A DNA stretch of 64,000 bases from Cloacibacillus evryensis DSM 19522. Lineage in GTDB: Bacteria; Synergistota; Synergistia; Synergistales; Synergistaceae. The stretch covers positions 1,074,501 through 1,138,500 of the forward strand of contig NZ_KK073872.1 in assembly GCF_000585335.1 (NCBI RefSeq), written 5' to 3'. Made by a program: the position numbers and the translations under genes. Numbering within the stretch: position 1 is the first letter of the stretch; every line of letters starts with the position of its first letter. Positions 15,078-22,893 of the stretch are shown here, in pieces. Under the pieces are notes generated by a model that saw only the letters and a list, made by a program, of their open reading frames with translations, ran no database searches and had not been told where the DNA came from.

Positions 15078-17063
15078 ATGGAAGAAAAGAAACATAACAA
15101 GTCTTTATTGGAAGACATAAGCATGGACGAGGCACAGGTAAGCAGCCTCGTAGAAAAATATGACGCGGAGAGCCGTTATCGCAGGCTCACCGGCGCGCAG
15201 GGGATATTCATCTCCCTCTGGCTCGCCGCGATGGCGCTTTTCCACCTATATACAGCCGGTATCGCGACGATGCCCATCACTATCCAGCGCGCGGTGCACC
15301 TTACGTTCGCGATAGTCGCGGTGTTCATTCTATTCCCCGCGTCAAGAAAATCATCAAAAATGAAGACGCCATGGTACGACTGGCTGCTGGCCGCTGCCGC
15401 GGGCGGCGTGACAGGCTACATCGTCTTCTTTTTCAACGATATCGCGCGCCGCGGAGCGGAGCCGATCGATTACGAAATATACCTCGGCATCGCCGCCATA
15501 CTGCTGGTCCTCGAGGCGGGACGCCGCGTAGTGGGAAACGTACTGCCCTGCATGAGCGTGATTTTCCTGCTCTATTGCTATTTTGGCAATTACGCGCCCG
15601 GGATATTCCAAATACGCGGATATTCGCTGAGCCGCATAATACAGCATATGTATCTGACTCCCGAGGGCATCTTCGGACTCGCGCTCGGAGTCTCTGCGAC
15701 CTTCGTCATCGTGTTCATCATATTTGGCGCCTATCTCTCGCAGAGCGGCGGCGCGAAGTTTTTCAACGAGCTTGCGCTTGCCCTTGCCGGAAGTAAGCCC
15801 GGCGGCCCTGCGAAGGTGGCGGTCGTAGCCTCCGGGCTGCTCGGCACGATCAACGGCTCTTCCGTCGCCAACGTCGCGACTACGGGCACCTTCACCATCC
15901 CGCTCATGAAAAAGGTCGGGTATCCCCCCTATTACGCCGGCGCGGTCGAGGCCTGCGCCTCCACCGGCGGCCAGTTGATGCCGCCGATCATGGGCGCCGG
16001 AGCCTTCATCATGAGCGAGTTCCTCAACATCCCCTACCTTTCGATCGCCGCCGCCGCGATCATTCCGGCTCTCATCTACTACACGGCGATATTCACGAAT
16101 GTCCACATCCGGGCCCGCAAGCAAAAGCTGCAGGGCATTCCTAAGAGCGAACTGCCGTCCGTGGGAGAGGTAATGAGGAACGACGGTCATCTGCTGGTTC
16201 CCGTGATCGTCGTCATCGTCACGCTGTTGTTGAAGTACACCCCTCTGCGCGCCGGGTTTATCGGCGTCGTGTCGGTCATTATCGTGAGCTCGCTGAAAAA
16301 GAATACGAGGATGACGCTTAGAGATAACTTCAACGCGCTTGTGGAGGGCGCGCGCGGAGGGCTCGGCGTGGCGCTGGCCTGCGCGCTCGTGGGGTTCATT
16401 GTCGGCACCTCGTCGCTGACCTCGCTTGGCCTTACGATCTCCAACAACATAATCGAGATATCGGGCGGGAACTTGATGCTGACGCTGGTGATGGCGATGG
16501 TGGCCTGCCTCGTCCTCGGAATGGGGCTGCCGACTACGGCGAACTACATCGTCTGCAGTACGATCATCGCCCCGGCGCTGATCGGCATGAAGGTGCTGCC
16601 GCTCTCCGCGCATCTCTTCGTCTTCTACTTCGGCATCATGGCCGACCTCACGCCGCCGGTATGTCTCGCCGCGTTTACTGGCGCGGGCATTGCGGGAGCG
16701 AGCCCGGCCAAAACAGGGATGACGGCGACGCGGATCGCGCTGGCCTCTTATCTGCTGCCCTACTGCTTCGTCTACAACCCCATGCTGCTGCTGCATAATG
16801 TTGAGGTCGTTGAGCTTGTCGTCCTTGTAATTTCCGCGGTTCTTGGCGTGGTCGCTTTGGCGGGTTCCTTCGAGGGATGGTTCTACAGGGATCTCAAAAA
16901 TTATGAAAGGGTGGTTTTTGGCGTTATCGCGCTGCTGTCTATCCACCATGATTTCTGGATCAGCATCGCCGCGATCGTTGGGATCGCGCTGATGATAGTC
17001 TACTTCAAAAAGAGCTCTCACGACGGTCAGCTGCCGGAGAAATTTGAAGAAGTTTCAGCGTAA
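15078..17063 (+). CDS. TRAP transporter fused permease (DctQM type, TAXI partner)
   Basis: Integral membrane component combining the small (DctQ) and large (DctM) subunits in one chain of 661 residues. GGAGG lies 8 bases before ATG 15078. A cytoplasmic N-terminus of about 45 residues leads into the four-helix Q part (residues 45-170) and then the M part. The M part carries motifs GTINGSSVANVATTGTFTIP and VLGMGLPTTANYIV, which line the sodium and substrate sites. It works with the upstream receptor, probably as a Na+-driven importer. A strong terminator follows at 17084. Confidence 0.92.
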   Translation: MEEKKHNKSLLEDISMDEAQVSSLVEKYDAESRYRRLTGAQGIFISLWLAAMALFHLYTAGIATMPITIQRAVHLTFAIVAVFILFPASRKSSKMKTPWYDWLLAAAAGGVTGYIVFFFNDIARRGAEPIDYEIYLGIAAILLVLEAGRRVVGNVLPCMSVIFLLYCYFGNYAPGIFQIRGYSLSRIIQHMYLTPEGIFGLALGVSATFVIVFIIFGAYLSQSGGAKFFNELALALAGSKPGGPAKVAVVASGLLGTINGSSVANVATTGTFTIPLMKKVGYPPYYAGAVEACASTGGQLMPPIMGAGAFIMSEFLNIPYLSIAAAAIIPALIYYTAIFTNVHIRARKQKLQGIPKSELPSVGEVMRNDGHLLVPVIVVIVTLLLKYTPLRAGFIGVVSVIIVSSLKKNTRMTLRDNFNALVEGARGGLGVALACALVGFIVGTSSLTSLGLTISNNIIEISGGNLMLTLVMAMVACLVLGMGLPTTANYIVCSTIIAPALIGMKVLPLSAHLFVFYFGIMADLTPPVCLAAFTGAGIAGASPAKTGMTATRIALASYLLPYCFVYNPMLLLHNVEVVELVVLVISAVLGVVALAGSFEGWFYRDLKNYERVVFGVIALLSIHHDFWISIAAIVGIALMIVYFKKSSHDGQLPEKFEEVSA

Positions 17064-17083
17064 TGAAGGATAATTGACGGACG

Positions 17084-17119
17084 ATCGGCCTCTTCCACGC
17101 GGGAGAGGCCGATTTTTAT
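17084..17119 (+). terminator. Intrinsic terminator of the TAXI-TRAP operon
   Basis: Perfect 10-bp arms ATCGGCCTCT (17084-17093) and AGAGGCCGAT (17104-17113), then TTTTTATT. A TATAAT at 17122-17127 immediately downstream probably starts the next transcript. Confidence 0.88.
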
Positions 17120-17151
17120 TGTATAATCTATCGATACAGGAGGTGTGCTTG

Positions 17152-17301
17152 ATGTCCTCGCAATTTTACACGATATTTGCCGTTATTCTCGGCAGCGGCG
17201 TCGGTTATAAATTGAACTTTCCCGCGGGAGCGATGGTCGGCGGTCTTCTCGGTATCGCGCATGCCGGCAACGGGGAGGTGAAAAAGTTTAAAAGTCAATA
17301 A
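17152..17301 (+). pseudogene. Truncated 5' copy of the half-size abrB gene
   Basis: ATG 17152 follows AGGAGGTG. The product starts SSQFYTIFAVILGSGVGYKL and matches the start of the complete gene at 18429 for about 34 residues, then departs into IAHAGNGEVKKFKSQ and stops. Its own promoter-like TATAAT (17122) also has a counterpart before the complete copy. The duplication is cut off by the AT-rich segment bearing the HNH gene. A 49-residue product is unlikely to work as a transporter. Confidence 0.78.
17203..17249 (+). repeat. 47-bp exact repeat within the abrB copies (partner 18480-18526)
   Basis: Bases 17203-17249 are identical to 18480-18526, while the 50 coding bases just before them differ at many codon positions between the two abrB copies. 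An identical patch inside diverged copies suggests gene conversion or a recombination junction. Confidence 0.85.
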
Positions 17302-17389
17302 AAAAACAGCGCTAAGCTAGCCTTTTATAGGATTTATATTTATAAAACTAATTAATATTATTTAAATGATGCTAGAAAGGAGGTTTTAT

Positions 17390-18316
17390 ATGCGTCGAGT
17401 CAAAAGAATTATTGATGATATGAGGAGGCGATGTGGATATAAACGAATGTTGAGTCAACATCCGCATGAGGTTGACATATTATTTGATGTAATATCTAAA
17501 AGGCTTGGCCGCGAGGCTCTTATCAGACAGGTGAAAAATAAAAAAGATTATTATCTGATAGATATAGCTTTTTCATATTTTCAAAAAGCGGACAGAAACA
17601 GGCAGGTTGGATATAGGTCAGGCTTTTGTTTTAGGAAGCCGAGTTTTATCTATAAAGAATTAATGTTTATTATCGTGCACTCACCGATAATGTTCTCATT
17701 TTTTCAACAAAACTTTGATTACGATGTTTTTAGAAGTATTTTAGAAAAAACAGGAAAATATCGAGATTGTAATTATATGTATTATACGATCTTTAATAAA
17801 AACAGGGATACAAAGGAAACCTTTGAAATATCCACCGAATCAATGGATGAATTTCTGAAAGAGATTGATTTGGTAGAAAGTCAATATGGTTTTGCAAAAA
17901 CGGTTTTCTCTGCAAAAAATTCAAGTAAAGCTAATTTAGGTAACACATATTATCTCCTTATTGCTAATAAGTTTACCACAGAAAATATATCAGAAATAAT
18001 AGATATTTCTTGGGATTTATTTATGTGGTTGTATCCCAGCAAGCCACTTTTTTCCAGAGATGCCACACTGAATAGAAGCATGAGAAATATAGAAAGAAAG
18101 TGCGAATTTCATCATATAAAAAATTTGCCTAATTTTATGACAGATATAGAATGCGAAGGCGTTATTCAAGCTGCCCATATAAAACCGCATCATAAAGGCG
18201 GTAGCGATAAAATGGAGAATGGGCTATGGCTGTGCGAAAAACATCATAGGCTGACGGAGGGAAAAATTTCTGGAAGAAGAAACAAAACGGCTATAGATGT
18301 ACGTTACATATCTTAA
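17390..18316 (+). CDS. HNH endonuclease domain protein, N-terminal part unknown
   Basis: ATG 17390 sits 6 bases after AAAGGAGG and gives 308 residues. The last 50 residues form an HNH nuclease of the restriction-enzyme type: QAAHIKPHHKGGSDKMENGL then WLCEKHHRL, with His263, Asn277, Cys282 and His285/286 as likely active-site and structural residues. Residues 1-240 match no family I recognise and are rich in Lys, Phe and Tyr. The gene is far more AT-rich than its neighbours and lies between two copies of the abrB 5' end. It is therefore probably acquired, and may be a stand-alone restriction or defence nuclease. No methylase is beside it. Confidence 0.75.
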   Translation: MRRVKRIIDDMRRRCGYKRMLSQHPHEVDILFDVISKRLGREALIRQVKNKKDYYLIDIAFSYFQKADRNRQVGYRSGFCFRKPSFIYKELMFIIVHSPIMFSFFQQNFDYDVFRSILEKTGKYRDCNYMYYTIFNKNRDTKETFEISTESMDEFLKEIDLVESQYGFAKTVFSAKNSSKANLGNTYYLLIANKFTTENISEIIDISWDLFMWLYPSKPLFSRDATLNRSMRNIERKCEFHHIKNLPNFMTDIECEGVIQAAHIKPHHKGGSDKMENGLWLCEKHHRLTEGKISGRRNKTAIDVRYIS

Positions 18317-18428
18317 TTGAATAGATTTTTCCTTCCATTTACAAGCATGTACTTCTTACGAGGGTTTTAGTGCGAATGATGTTGCTTTTTTATTATATAA
18401 TTCTATGATGAAGAAAGGGGTGGAGAAT

Positions 18429-18923
18429 TTGTCTTCACAATTCTACACGATATTTGCCGTAGCCTTGGGCAGTGGGCTTGGTTATAAATTGAACTTTCCC
18501 GCGGGAGCGATGGTCGGCGGTCTTCTGGGCGGCCTCATCGTCAAGGGAGCGTTCACCATGGGGCTCGATCCCAAGATAGATTGGCTCTCCTACCTTTCCC
18601 AGGCGCTTGTGGCATATGTTCTGGTGCGCGGGAGCGACTTTTCCTCGCTCCGGGAGCTGCCTAAATACCTTCCCGCGGCGATAGCCTACAGTCTGCTGCT
18701 GCTTGCTTTCACACTCGGCCTGGCCTGGCTCTTCGCCCATTTCTGCAAGATGGATTTTCTCACGTCTCTCTTCGCGACGACCCCGGGAGGGCTTACGGGC
18801 ATTGCCGTGGTGGCGGTGGACATCGGCGCCAACCCCGCGATCTCCGTCCTTTTCAACATCTGCCGTATCGTGACGGTGCTTGTCGTGGTGCCCATCCTTG
18901 CCAATATAATAGTGAAACACTGA
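18429..18923 (+). CDS. Half-size AbrB family membrane protein
   Basis: Inner-membrane protein of 164 residues with about five hydrophobic segments, matching one AbrB duplication domain (PF05145). Full family members carry two such domains (about 340 residues). The TTG at 18429 is chosen as start because GGGGTGGAG lies upstream and it aligns with the ATG of the truncated copy. The motif FPAGAMVGGLLGG and the second-half FATTPGGLTGIAVVAVDIGANP are family features. Function is unproven: AbrB of E. coli affects aidB expression and relatives are thought to be transporters. The acyltransferase gene follows after 12 bases, suggesting co-transcription. Confidence 0.78.
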   Translation: MSSQFYTIFAVALGSGLGYKLNFPAGAMVGGLLGGLIVKGAFTMGLDPKIDWLSYLSQALVAYVLVRGSDFSSLRELPKYLPAAIAYSLLLLAFTLGLAWLFAHFCKMDFLTSLFATTPGGLTGIAVVAVDIGANPAISVLFNICRIVTVLVVVPILANIIVKH

Positions 18924-18935
18924 AAGGAAAACTTT

Positions 18936-19838
18936 ATGGCACAAAGTCAGCCTTTAATATGGCACTCGCTCAATACATTCAGAAAACTGGTCTGCGCTCT
19001 GCCGCATGAGAGGGCCGTCGCGCTTGGAGGCGCGCTGGGTTCTCTTGTCGGACGTTTTTCCCATAAGAAAGTTTCCGAGGCGCAGGAACGCTGTGCGAAG
19101 ATACTGGGAGTTTCCCGCGAAAGGGCGCTGGAGATCGTGCTCGGCTCATACGGCCACTTTGGACGCGCAGCCGCGGAATTCGCGCGGATGCCGGTCATGG
19201 CGGACAAGATAGATTCGCTGATGCACAGCAGCGGACAAGAGCACCTTTTCGAAGCGGTAAAATCCGGGCGCGGCGCGATACTTGCCACGGCGCATATCGG
19301 CAACTGGGAATATGCCGCATGCTGGCTCGCGCATCTGGGGCTGCCGATAAATTCGCTCGGCGCCGACCAGCGGGACGAGCGCATAACCGAACTTATCAAA
19401 GAGCTGCGCCGCGCCGGCGGTTCCAAGGCGCTGGGCAAGGCGAGCGACCTCAAATCGATGATGAAGGCGCTGCAAAACGGGGAGATAGTCGCCGTCCCGG
19501 TCGACCAGGACGCAAAGGAGTTGGGCGTGGTCTCGCCTTTTCTGGGCTTCGCGGCAAGCACGCCGGTAGGCCCGGCGAAGCTTGCCGCGAAGCTCGGCTG
19601 CGACGTCATCCCCGGAGCCTGCGTGCGGCGGCCGGACGGTATCAGTTTTGAGCTGACGCTGCTGCCGCCGATGAAGGGCCGCGGCGGGGAGCCCTTCGGC
19701 AAGGATATGCAGGCAAGCACCGACGACCTCAACGCCGTCATATCGGAGATGATCCGCGCGCATCCAGATCAGTGGATGTGGATGTATCCACGATGGGAAT
19801 CGGTGGAGAGGGGCATTTTCGGTGATCGCGGGAATTGA
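18936..19838 (+). CDS. Lipid A biosynthesis (lauroyl/myristoyl) acyltransferase-like protein
   Basis: Inner-membrane-associated acyltransferase of the LpxL/HtrB family, 300 residues from ATG 18936 after AAAGGAAA. The catalytic H(x4)E appears as ATAHIGNWE, and the later blocks VPVDQDAKE and the C-terminal HPDQWMWMYPRW are the conserved LpxL signatures. The first 60 residues are amphipathic. Its presence supports a lipopolysaccharide-bearing outer membrane. The RNase H-fold gene starts inside its last codons (GTG 19822), so the two are probably translationally coupled. Confidence 0.85.
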   Translation: MAQSQPLIWHSLNTFRKLVCALPHERAVALGGALGSLVGRFSHKKVSEAQERCAKILGVSRERALEIVLGSYGHFGRAAAEFARMPVMADKIDSLMHSSGQEHLFEAVKSGRGAILATAHIGNWEYAACWLAHLGLPINSLGADQRDERITELIKELRRAGGSKALGKASDLKSMMKALQNGEIVAVPVDQDAKELGVVSPFLGFAASTPVGPAKLAAKLGCDVIPGACVRRPDGISFELTLLPPMKGRGGEPFGKDMQASTDDLNAVISEMIRAHPDQWMWMYPRWESVERGIFGDRGN

Positions 19839-20256
19839 TCCCGGGCGCTGGAAGATAGGCGTCGCCTTCGTCGAGGGGAAGGAGCTGCTTTTTTCGGCGA
19901 TAGTCCCCGCCGAGAAACGAGCCGTCCTTATCAGTGCCTTTGAAGCGGGGGAATGGGGCCCTCTCGGAGAATGGCGCATGGAGGGCGCGGTGAAAAATCT
20001 CGCGGGACGCCGCGCCGAAAAGATCTGCATCGGCGACGGCACCTCCTCAAAAGAATTCGCAAAAGATTTTCCCTTTGAATACAGCGAAACAGATGAATAC
20101 GGCACTACGCTTGAGGCGCGGAAAATATTTTGGCGGCTGCACCCGCCGGGCGGAATAATGAAACTTGTCCCGCTCTCGCTGCGCACGCCGCCGAGAAACA
20201 TAGACGATCTGGCCGCTTATGCCATCATTTTAAGAGCGGAGGGCTCTTTAGATTAA
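19822..20256 (+). CDS. RuvC/YqgF-like RNase H-fold protein
   Basis: A protein of 144 residues starting with IAGIDPGRWKIGVAFVEG, the first beta-hairpin of the RNase H/RuvC fold with its acidic residue in IDPG. A second acidic strand is KICIGDGTSS and a third site may be NIDDLAAYAI near the C-terminus. These are typical positions for metal-binding carboxylates in RuvC-like resolvases. The GTG start overlaps the acyltransferase end by 17 bases. It is shorter and more diverged than RuvC (about 170) and is not YqgF itself, so a structure-specific nuclease role is only an inference. Its 3' end overlaps the convergent gene by 9 bases. Confidence 0.65.
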   Translation: MIAGIDPGRWKIGVAFVEGKELLFSAIVPAEKRAVLISAFEAGEWGPLGEWRMEGAVKNLAGRRAEKICIGDGTSSKEFAKDFPFEYSETDEYGTTLEARKIFWRLHPPGGIMKLVPLSLRTPPRNIDDLAAYAIILRAEGSLD

Positions 20257-20769
20257 TTTTACGAGCACGCCGTACTCCGCAAGTTCATTGTTCATGCTCT
20301 TTGCGACGGCCTCCGCCGCCGAACGGTACATTTCGGAGATGAGATTGCTCTGTCCGTGCGGCAGCCTGACGATGATTTCCGGGGATTCTCCGCCCATCAT
20401 GTAGGGCAGCGCGCATTTGCAGAGCATGAAGAGTCCGTTTATCGCCGCCGTGTGCGCCGTAAAATCATCCTCGGAGAGGTCCAGGAATAGTTCGCCCCGC
20501 GCCGTAAGCTCCGGCATATAGATGAGCCTGTCGATCGCGCCGAGGTTCTCCGCGCAGCCGACGACCGCCGGCGCTATCGCCTCCAGCGTCATCTCTCCCG
20601 TTACGCATCCTCCCGCGCAGCCGGACATCTCCCGCAGCCGCTTTTCCAGCTCCGCCGCCATTTCCGGGACGGCGCAGGTATAATAGACCGCGCCGTCCGC
20701 GATCAGCTCTGCCGCCGCCGATAGGTCGGATGGCGCGAAGGGCAGGAATATCTTTCTTTTTTCGGGCAT
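20248..20769 (-). CDS. SDR-like protein lacking the cofactor motif
   Basis: Predicted product of 173 residues. The pattern AIDRLIYMPEL, later AAINGLFMLCKCALPYMM, then IIVRLPHG and YRSAAEAVAKSMNNELAEYGVLVKLI, follows the second half of short-chain dehydrogenases (NAG-like strand, long helix 4, helix 5 with Tyr, strand 6). The N-terminal glycine-rich dinucleotide motif (TG...GIG) is missing, and the Tyr...Lys spacing is not canonical (no Lys four residues after Tyr). It may be a catalytically dead relative with a scaffold or regulatory role. It follows the YerC gene by 11 bases and is probably in its operon. Confidence 0.55.
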   Translation of the reverse strand: MPEKRKIFLPFAPSDLSAAAELIADGAVYYTCAVPEMAAELEKRLREMSGCAGGCVTGEMTLEAIAPAVVGCAENLGAIDRLIYMPELTARGELFLDLSEDDFTAHTAAINGLFMLCKCALPYMMGGESPEIIVRLPHGQSNLISEMYRSAAEAVAKSMNNELAEYGVLVKLI

Positions 20770-20780
20770 TTCAGGCGGCG

Positions 20781-21089
20781 CTACTTTCCCTCGTTCGTCT
20801 TCGCGGCTTCAAGTTTGCGCAGCACGTCGCGATATCCGTCCGCCCCGTACTCGACAAATTTCTTTACCCGGCTGATCGTCGCGGTGCTGGCGCCGGTGGC
20901 CTGCACGATCTGCGGGTAGGAGAAACCCTTGATGAGAAGGCTGGCGACCTGGAGCCTCTGCGAGAAAGCCTTGATCTCGGAGAATGTCGCGACGTCCTCA
21001 AGAAAACGGTATGCCTCGTCACGGTCTGTAATAGCGACTATGGAATCGCAAAGCTGGTCGGTGAATTCGTCTTTCCACTGGTTTGACAT
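20781..21089 (-). CDS. YerC/YecD family TrpR-related regulator
   Basis: A 102-residue helical DNA-binding protein. The C-terminal half carries a TrpR-like helix-turn-helix: SQRLQVASLLIKGFSYPQI followed by ATGASTATISRVKKFV. These features and the length are those of the YerC/YecD family, relatives of the tryptophan repressor whose effector is mostly unknown. It is transcribed away from proS. The 267-base gap between them holds both promoters, though no clear operator palindrome was seen. Confidence 0.88.
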   Translation of the reverse strand: MSNQWKDEFTDQLCDSIVAITDRDEAYRFLEDVATFSEIKAFSQRLQVASLLIKGFSYPQIVQATGASTATISRVKKFVEYGADGYRDVLRKLEAAKTNEGK

Positions 21090-21356
21090 AGTTTTGCCTC
21101 CGTATTTTAGAGCTTTAATCAGGGACTATATTAAAAAGGATACGCTAAATCGCGAAAATGTCAAGTTAGGTTAATGTACTAAAGCGATTTTTGTCATGCG
21201 CATGAACAGCAAGGGATATCTTTGCGGGAAAAGCTCGACGCGTTTGCCAGTGAATGCTGTCATTCCATATCGCAAAATTCCTTAAAAGAGTGGTAAAATA
21301 CAATGCAACTGTAAACGAAAAAATATATGACCAAGAGCGTATGGAGGAGTTTATAA

Positions 21357-22799
21357 ATGGCAAAAAACATCACACCGAAAGAAAAAGATTATTCGCAGTG
21401 GTATCTCGACGTCATCCGCGCCGCGGAGATGGCGGACTACGCGCCGGTGCGCGGATGCATGGTCGTGCGCCCGACGGGCTACGCGATCTGGGAGCTCGTT
21501 CAGAAGCATTTTGACGACGCCTTCAAAGAGACGGGGCACGTCAACGCCGCCTTTCCGCTGCTCATCCCGCAGTCCTTCCTCTCCAAAGAGGCGGAGCATG
21601 TAGAGGGCTTTGCGCCGGAATGCGCCGTAGTCACCCATGCCGGCGGCGAAGAGCTTGAGGAACCGCTCATCGTGCGCCCGACATCGGAGACCGTCATCGG
21701 CCACATGTACAGCAAGTGGGTCCAGTCGTGGCGAGATCTGCCGATCCTCATAAACCAGTGGTGCAACGTCATGCGCTGGGAGAAGCGCCCGCGCCTCTTC
21801 CTGCGTACCTCGGAATTCCTCTGGCAGGAGGGGCACACCGCCCACGCGAGCAAGGATGAGGCCGTCGAGGAAACGCTGCGTATGCTCGAGGTGTACCGCC
21901 GCATCATGACAGACTATCTCGCGCTGCCCGTCCTTGAGGGAGAGAAGACGGAGGGAGAGCGTTTCCCCGGAGCCGACAACACCTACACCTGCGAAACGAT
22001 GATGAGCGATAAAAAGGCTTTGCAGGCCGGCACGAGCCACTACCTCGGCCAGAACTTCGCAAAAGCCTTCGAGATACAGTTCCAGAACAGGGATGGCGAG
22101 ATGGAGTTTGCCTATACGACCAGTTGGGGCGTCTCCACGCGCCTCATCGGGGCGATCATCATGACCCACTCCGACAACGACGGCCTTGTGCTGCCGCCGC
22201 GCATCGCCCCCGTCAAGGCGGTCATCGTTCCAATTTCGACGAGCGGCGAGAAGATAGAAAAAGAGCTTATGCCGAAGGCCGCCGAGCTCAAGGCGGCGCT
22301 CAATGAAGCGCTCGGCGGACGCTTTGTCAGCATAGACTCCCAGTTCCACATGCGCCCCGGCGACCGTTTCTTCTCGCACCTGCAGAGGGGCGTGCCGCTG
22401 CGTCTTGAACTAGGAGAAAAAGAATACGCGGCGGAGAAGCTCCGCGTCGTACGCCGCGACACCGGCGAGAAGCTGGAGATCGCCTGGGCCGACGCGCCGG
22501 CGGCGATCCCCGCGCTGCTTGAGGAGATACAGCAGAACCTCTATCGCCGCGCCCTGGAGTTCCGTCTCGCGAACACCCACAGGGCTGACAGCTTTGAAGA
22601 GTTCAAGATGCTTCTTGAGGAGAAGGGCGGTTTTATCGAAGTCTTCTTTGACGGTACGAAAGAGGACGAAAAGGCGATAAAAGAGGCGACCGGCGCGACG
22701 CCGCGCTGCTTCCCCTTCGCCCATTCCGAGGAGCGCGGCAAATGCTTCTACACCGGCAAAGAGGGCGCGCGAAAGGCGATCTTCGCCAAGGCCTATTAA
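21357..22799 (+). CDS. proS: Prolyl-tRNA synthetase, archaeal/eukaryotic type (ProS type 3)
   Basis: Class II aminoacyl-tRNA synthetase charging tRNA-Pro, 480 residues from ATG 21357 after GGAGG. Motif 2 is recognisable in NQWCNVMRWEKRPRLFLRTSEFLWQEGHTAHA and motif 3 in TSWGVSTRLIGAIIMTHSDN. An anticodon-binding domain and the C-terminal zinc-domain-like tail ending KAIFAKAY follow. The bacterial-type INS editing domain is absent, which distinguishes this form from the common 570-residue bacterial ProS. Upstream DNA shows a TAAAAT at 21294-21299 but no T-box leader. A strong terminator follows. Confidence 0.95.
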   Translation: MAKNITPKEKDYSQWYLDVIRAAEMADYAPVRGCMVVRPTGYAIWELVQKHFDDAFKETGHVNAAFPLLIPQSFLSKEAEHVEGFAPECAVVTHAGGEELEEPLIVRPTSETVIGHMYSKWVQSWRDLPILINQWCNVMRWEKRPRLFLRTSEFLWQEGHTAHASKDEAVEETLRMLEVYRRIMTDYLALPVLEGEKTEGERFPGADNTYTCETMMSDKKALQAGTSHYLGQNFAKAFEIQFQNRDGEMEFAYTTSWGVSTRLIGAIIMTHSDNDGLVLPPRIAPVKAVIVPISTSGEKIEKELMPKAAELKAALNEALGGRFVSIDSQFHMRPGDRFFSHLQRGVPLRLELGEKEYAAEKLRVVRRDTGEKLEIAWADAPAAIPALLEEIQQNLYRRALEFRLANTHRADSFEEFKMLLEEKGGFIEVFFDGTKEDEKAIKEATGATPRCFPFAHSEERGKCFYTGKEGARKAIFAKAY

Positions 22800-22820
22800 A
22801 GCCGGATCCAGAAAAATAAA

Positions 22821-22858
22821 AAGAGGGGCGCGGTCCTTATCCGCAGCCCCTCTTTTGC
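22821..22858 (+). terminator. Intrinsic terminator after proS
   Basis: AAGAGGGGC-GCGG pairs with CCGC-A-GCCCCTCTT (22821-22833 with 22841-22854), followed by TT. An A run upstream (AAAAATAAAAA) gives it a T run on the minus strand too, so it probably serves the convergent sbcC gene as well. Confidence 0.88.
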
Positions 22859-22893
22859 GTTAAGAGCCGCGGCCGCCGCTCGGCGGCCATTCC

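Noticed and set aside
15354-17021. A 555-codon open frame opposite the TAXI permease gene
   Set aside because: It is rich in Arg, Asp and His, with no fold signature, as expected from reading GC-rich codons in reverse; the plus strand encodes a clear membrane permease.
19822-20256. YqgF (RuvX) Holliday-junction resolvase
   Set aside because: The opening hairpin fits the fold, but the YqgF-specific GxPL and later motifs are not present, so only a general RNase H-fold call is made.
21090-21356. T-box leader upstream of proS
   Set aside because: No T-box consensus, specifier stem or terminator/antiterminator pair was found in the 267-base gap.
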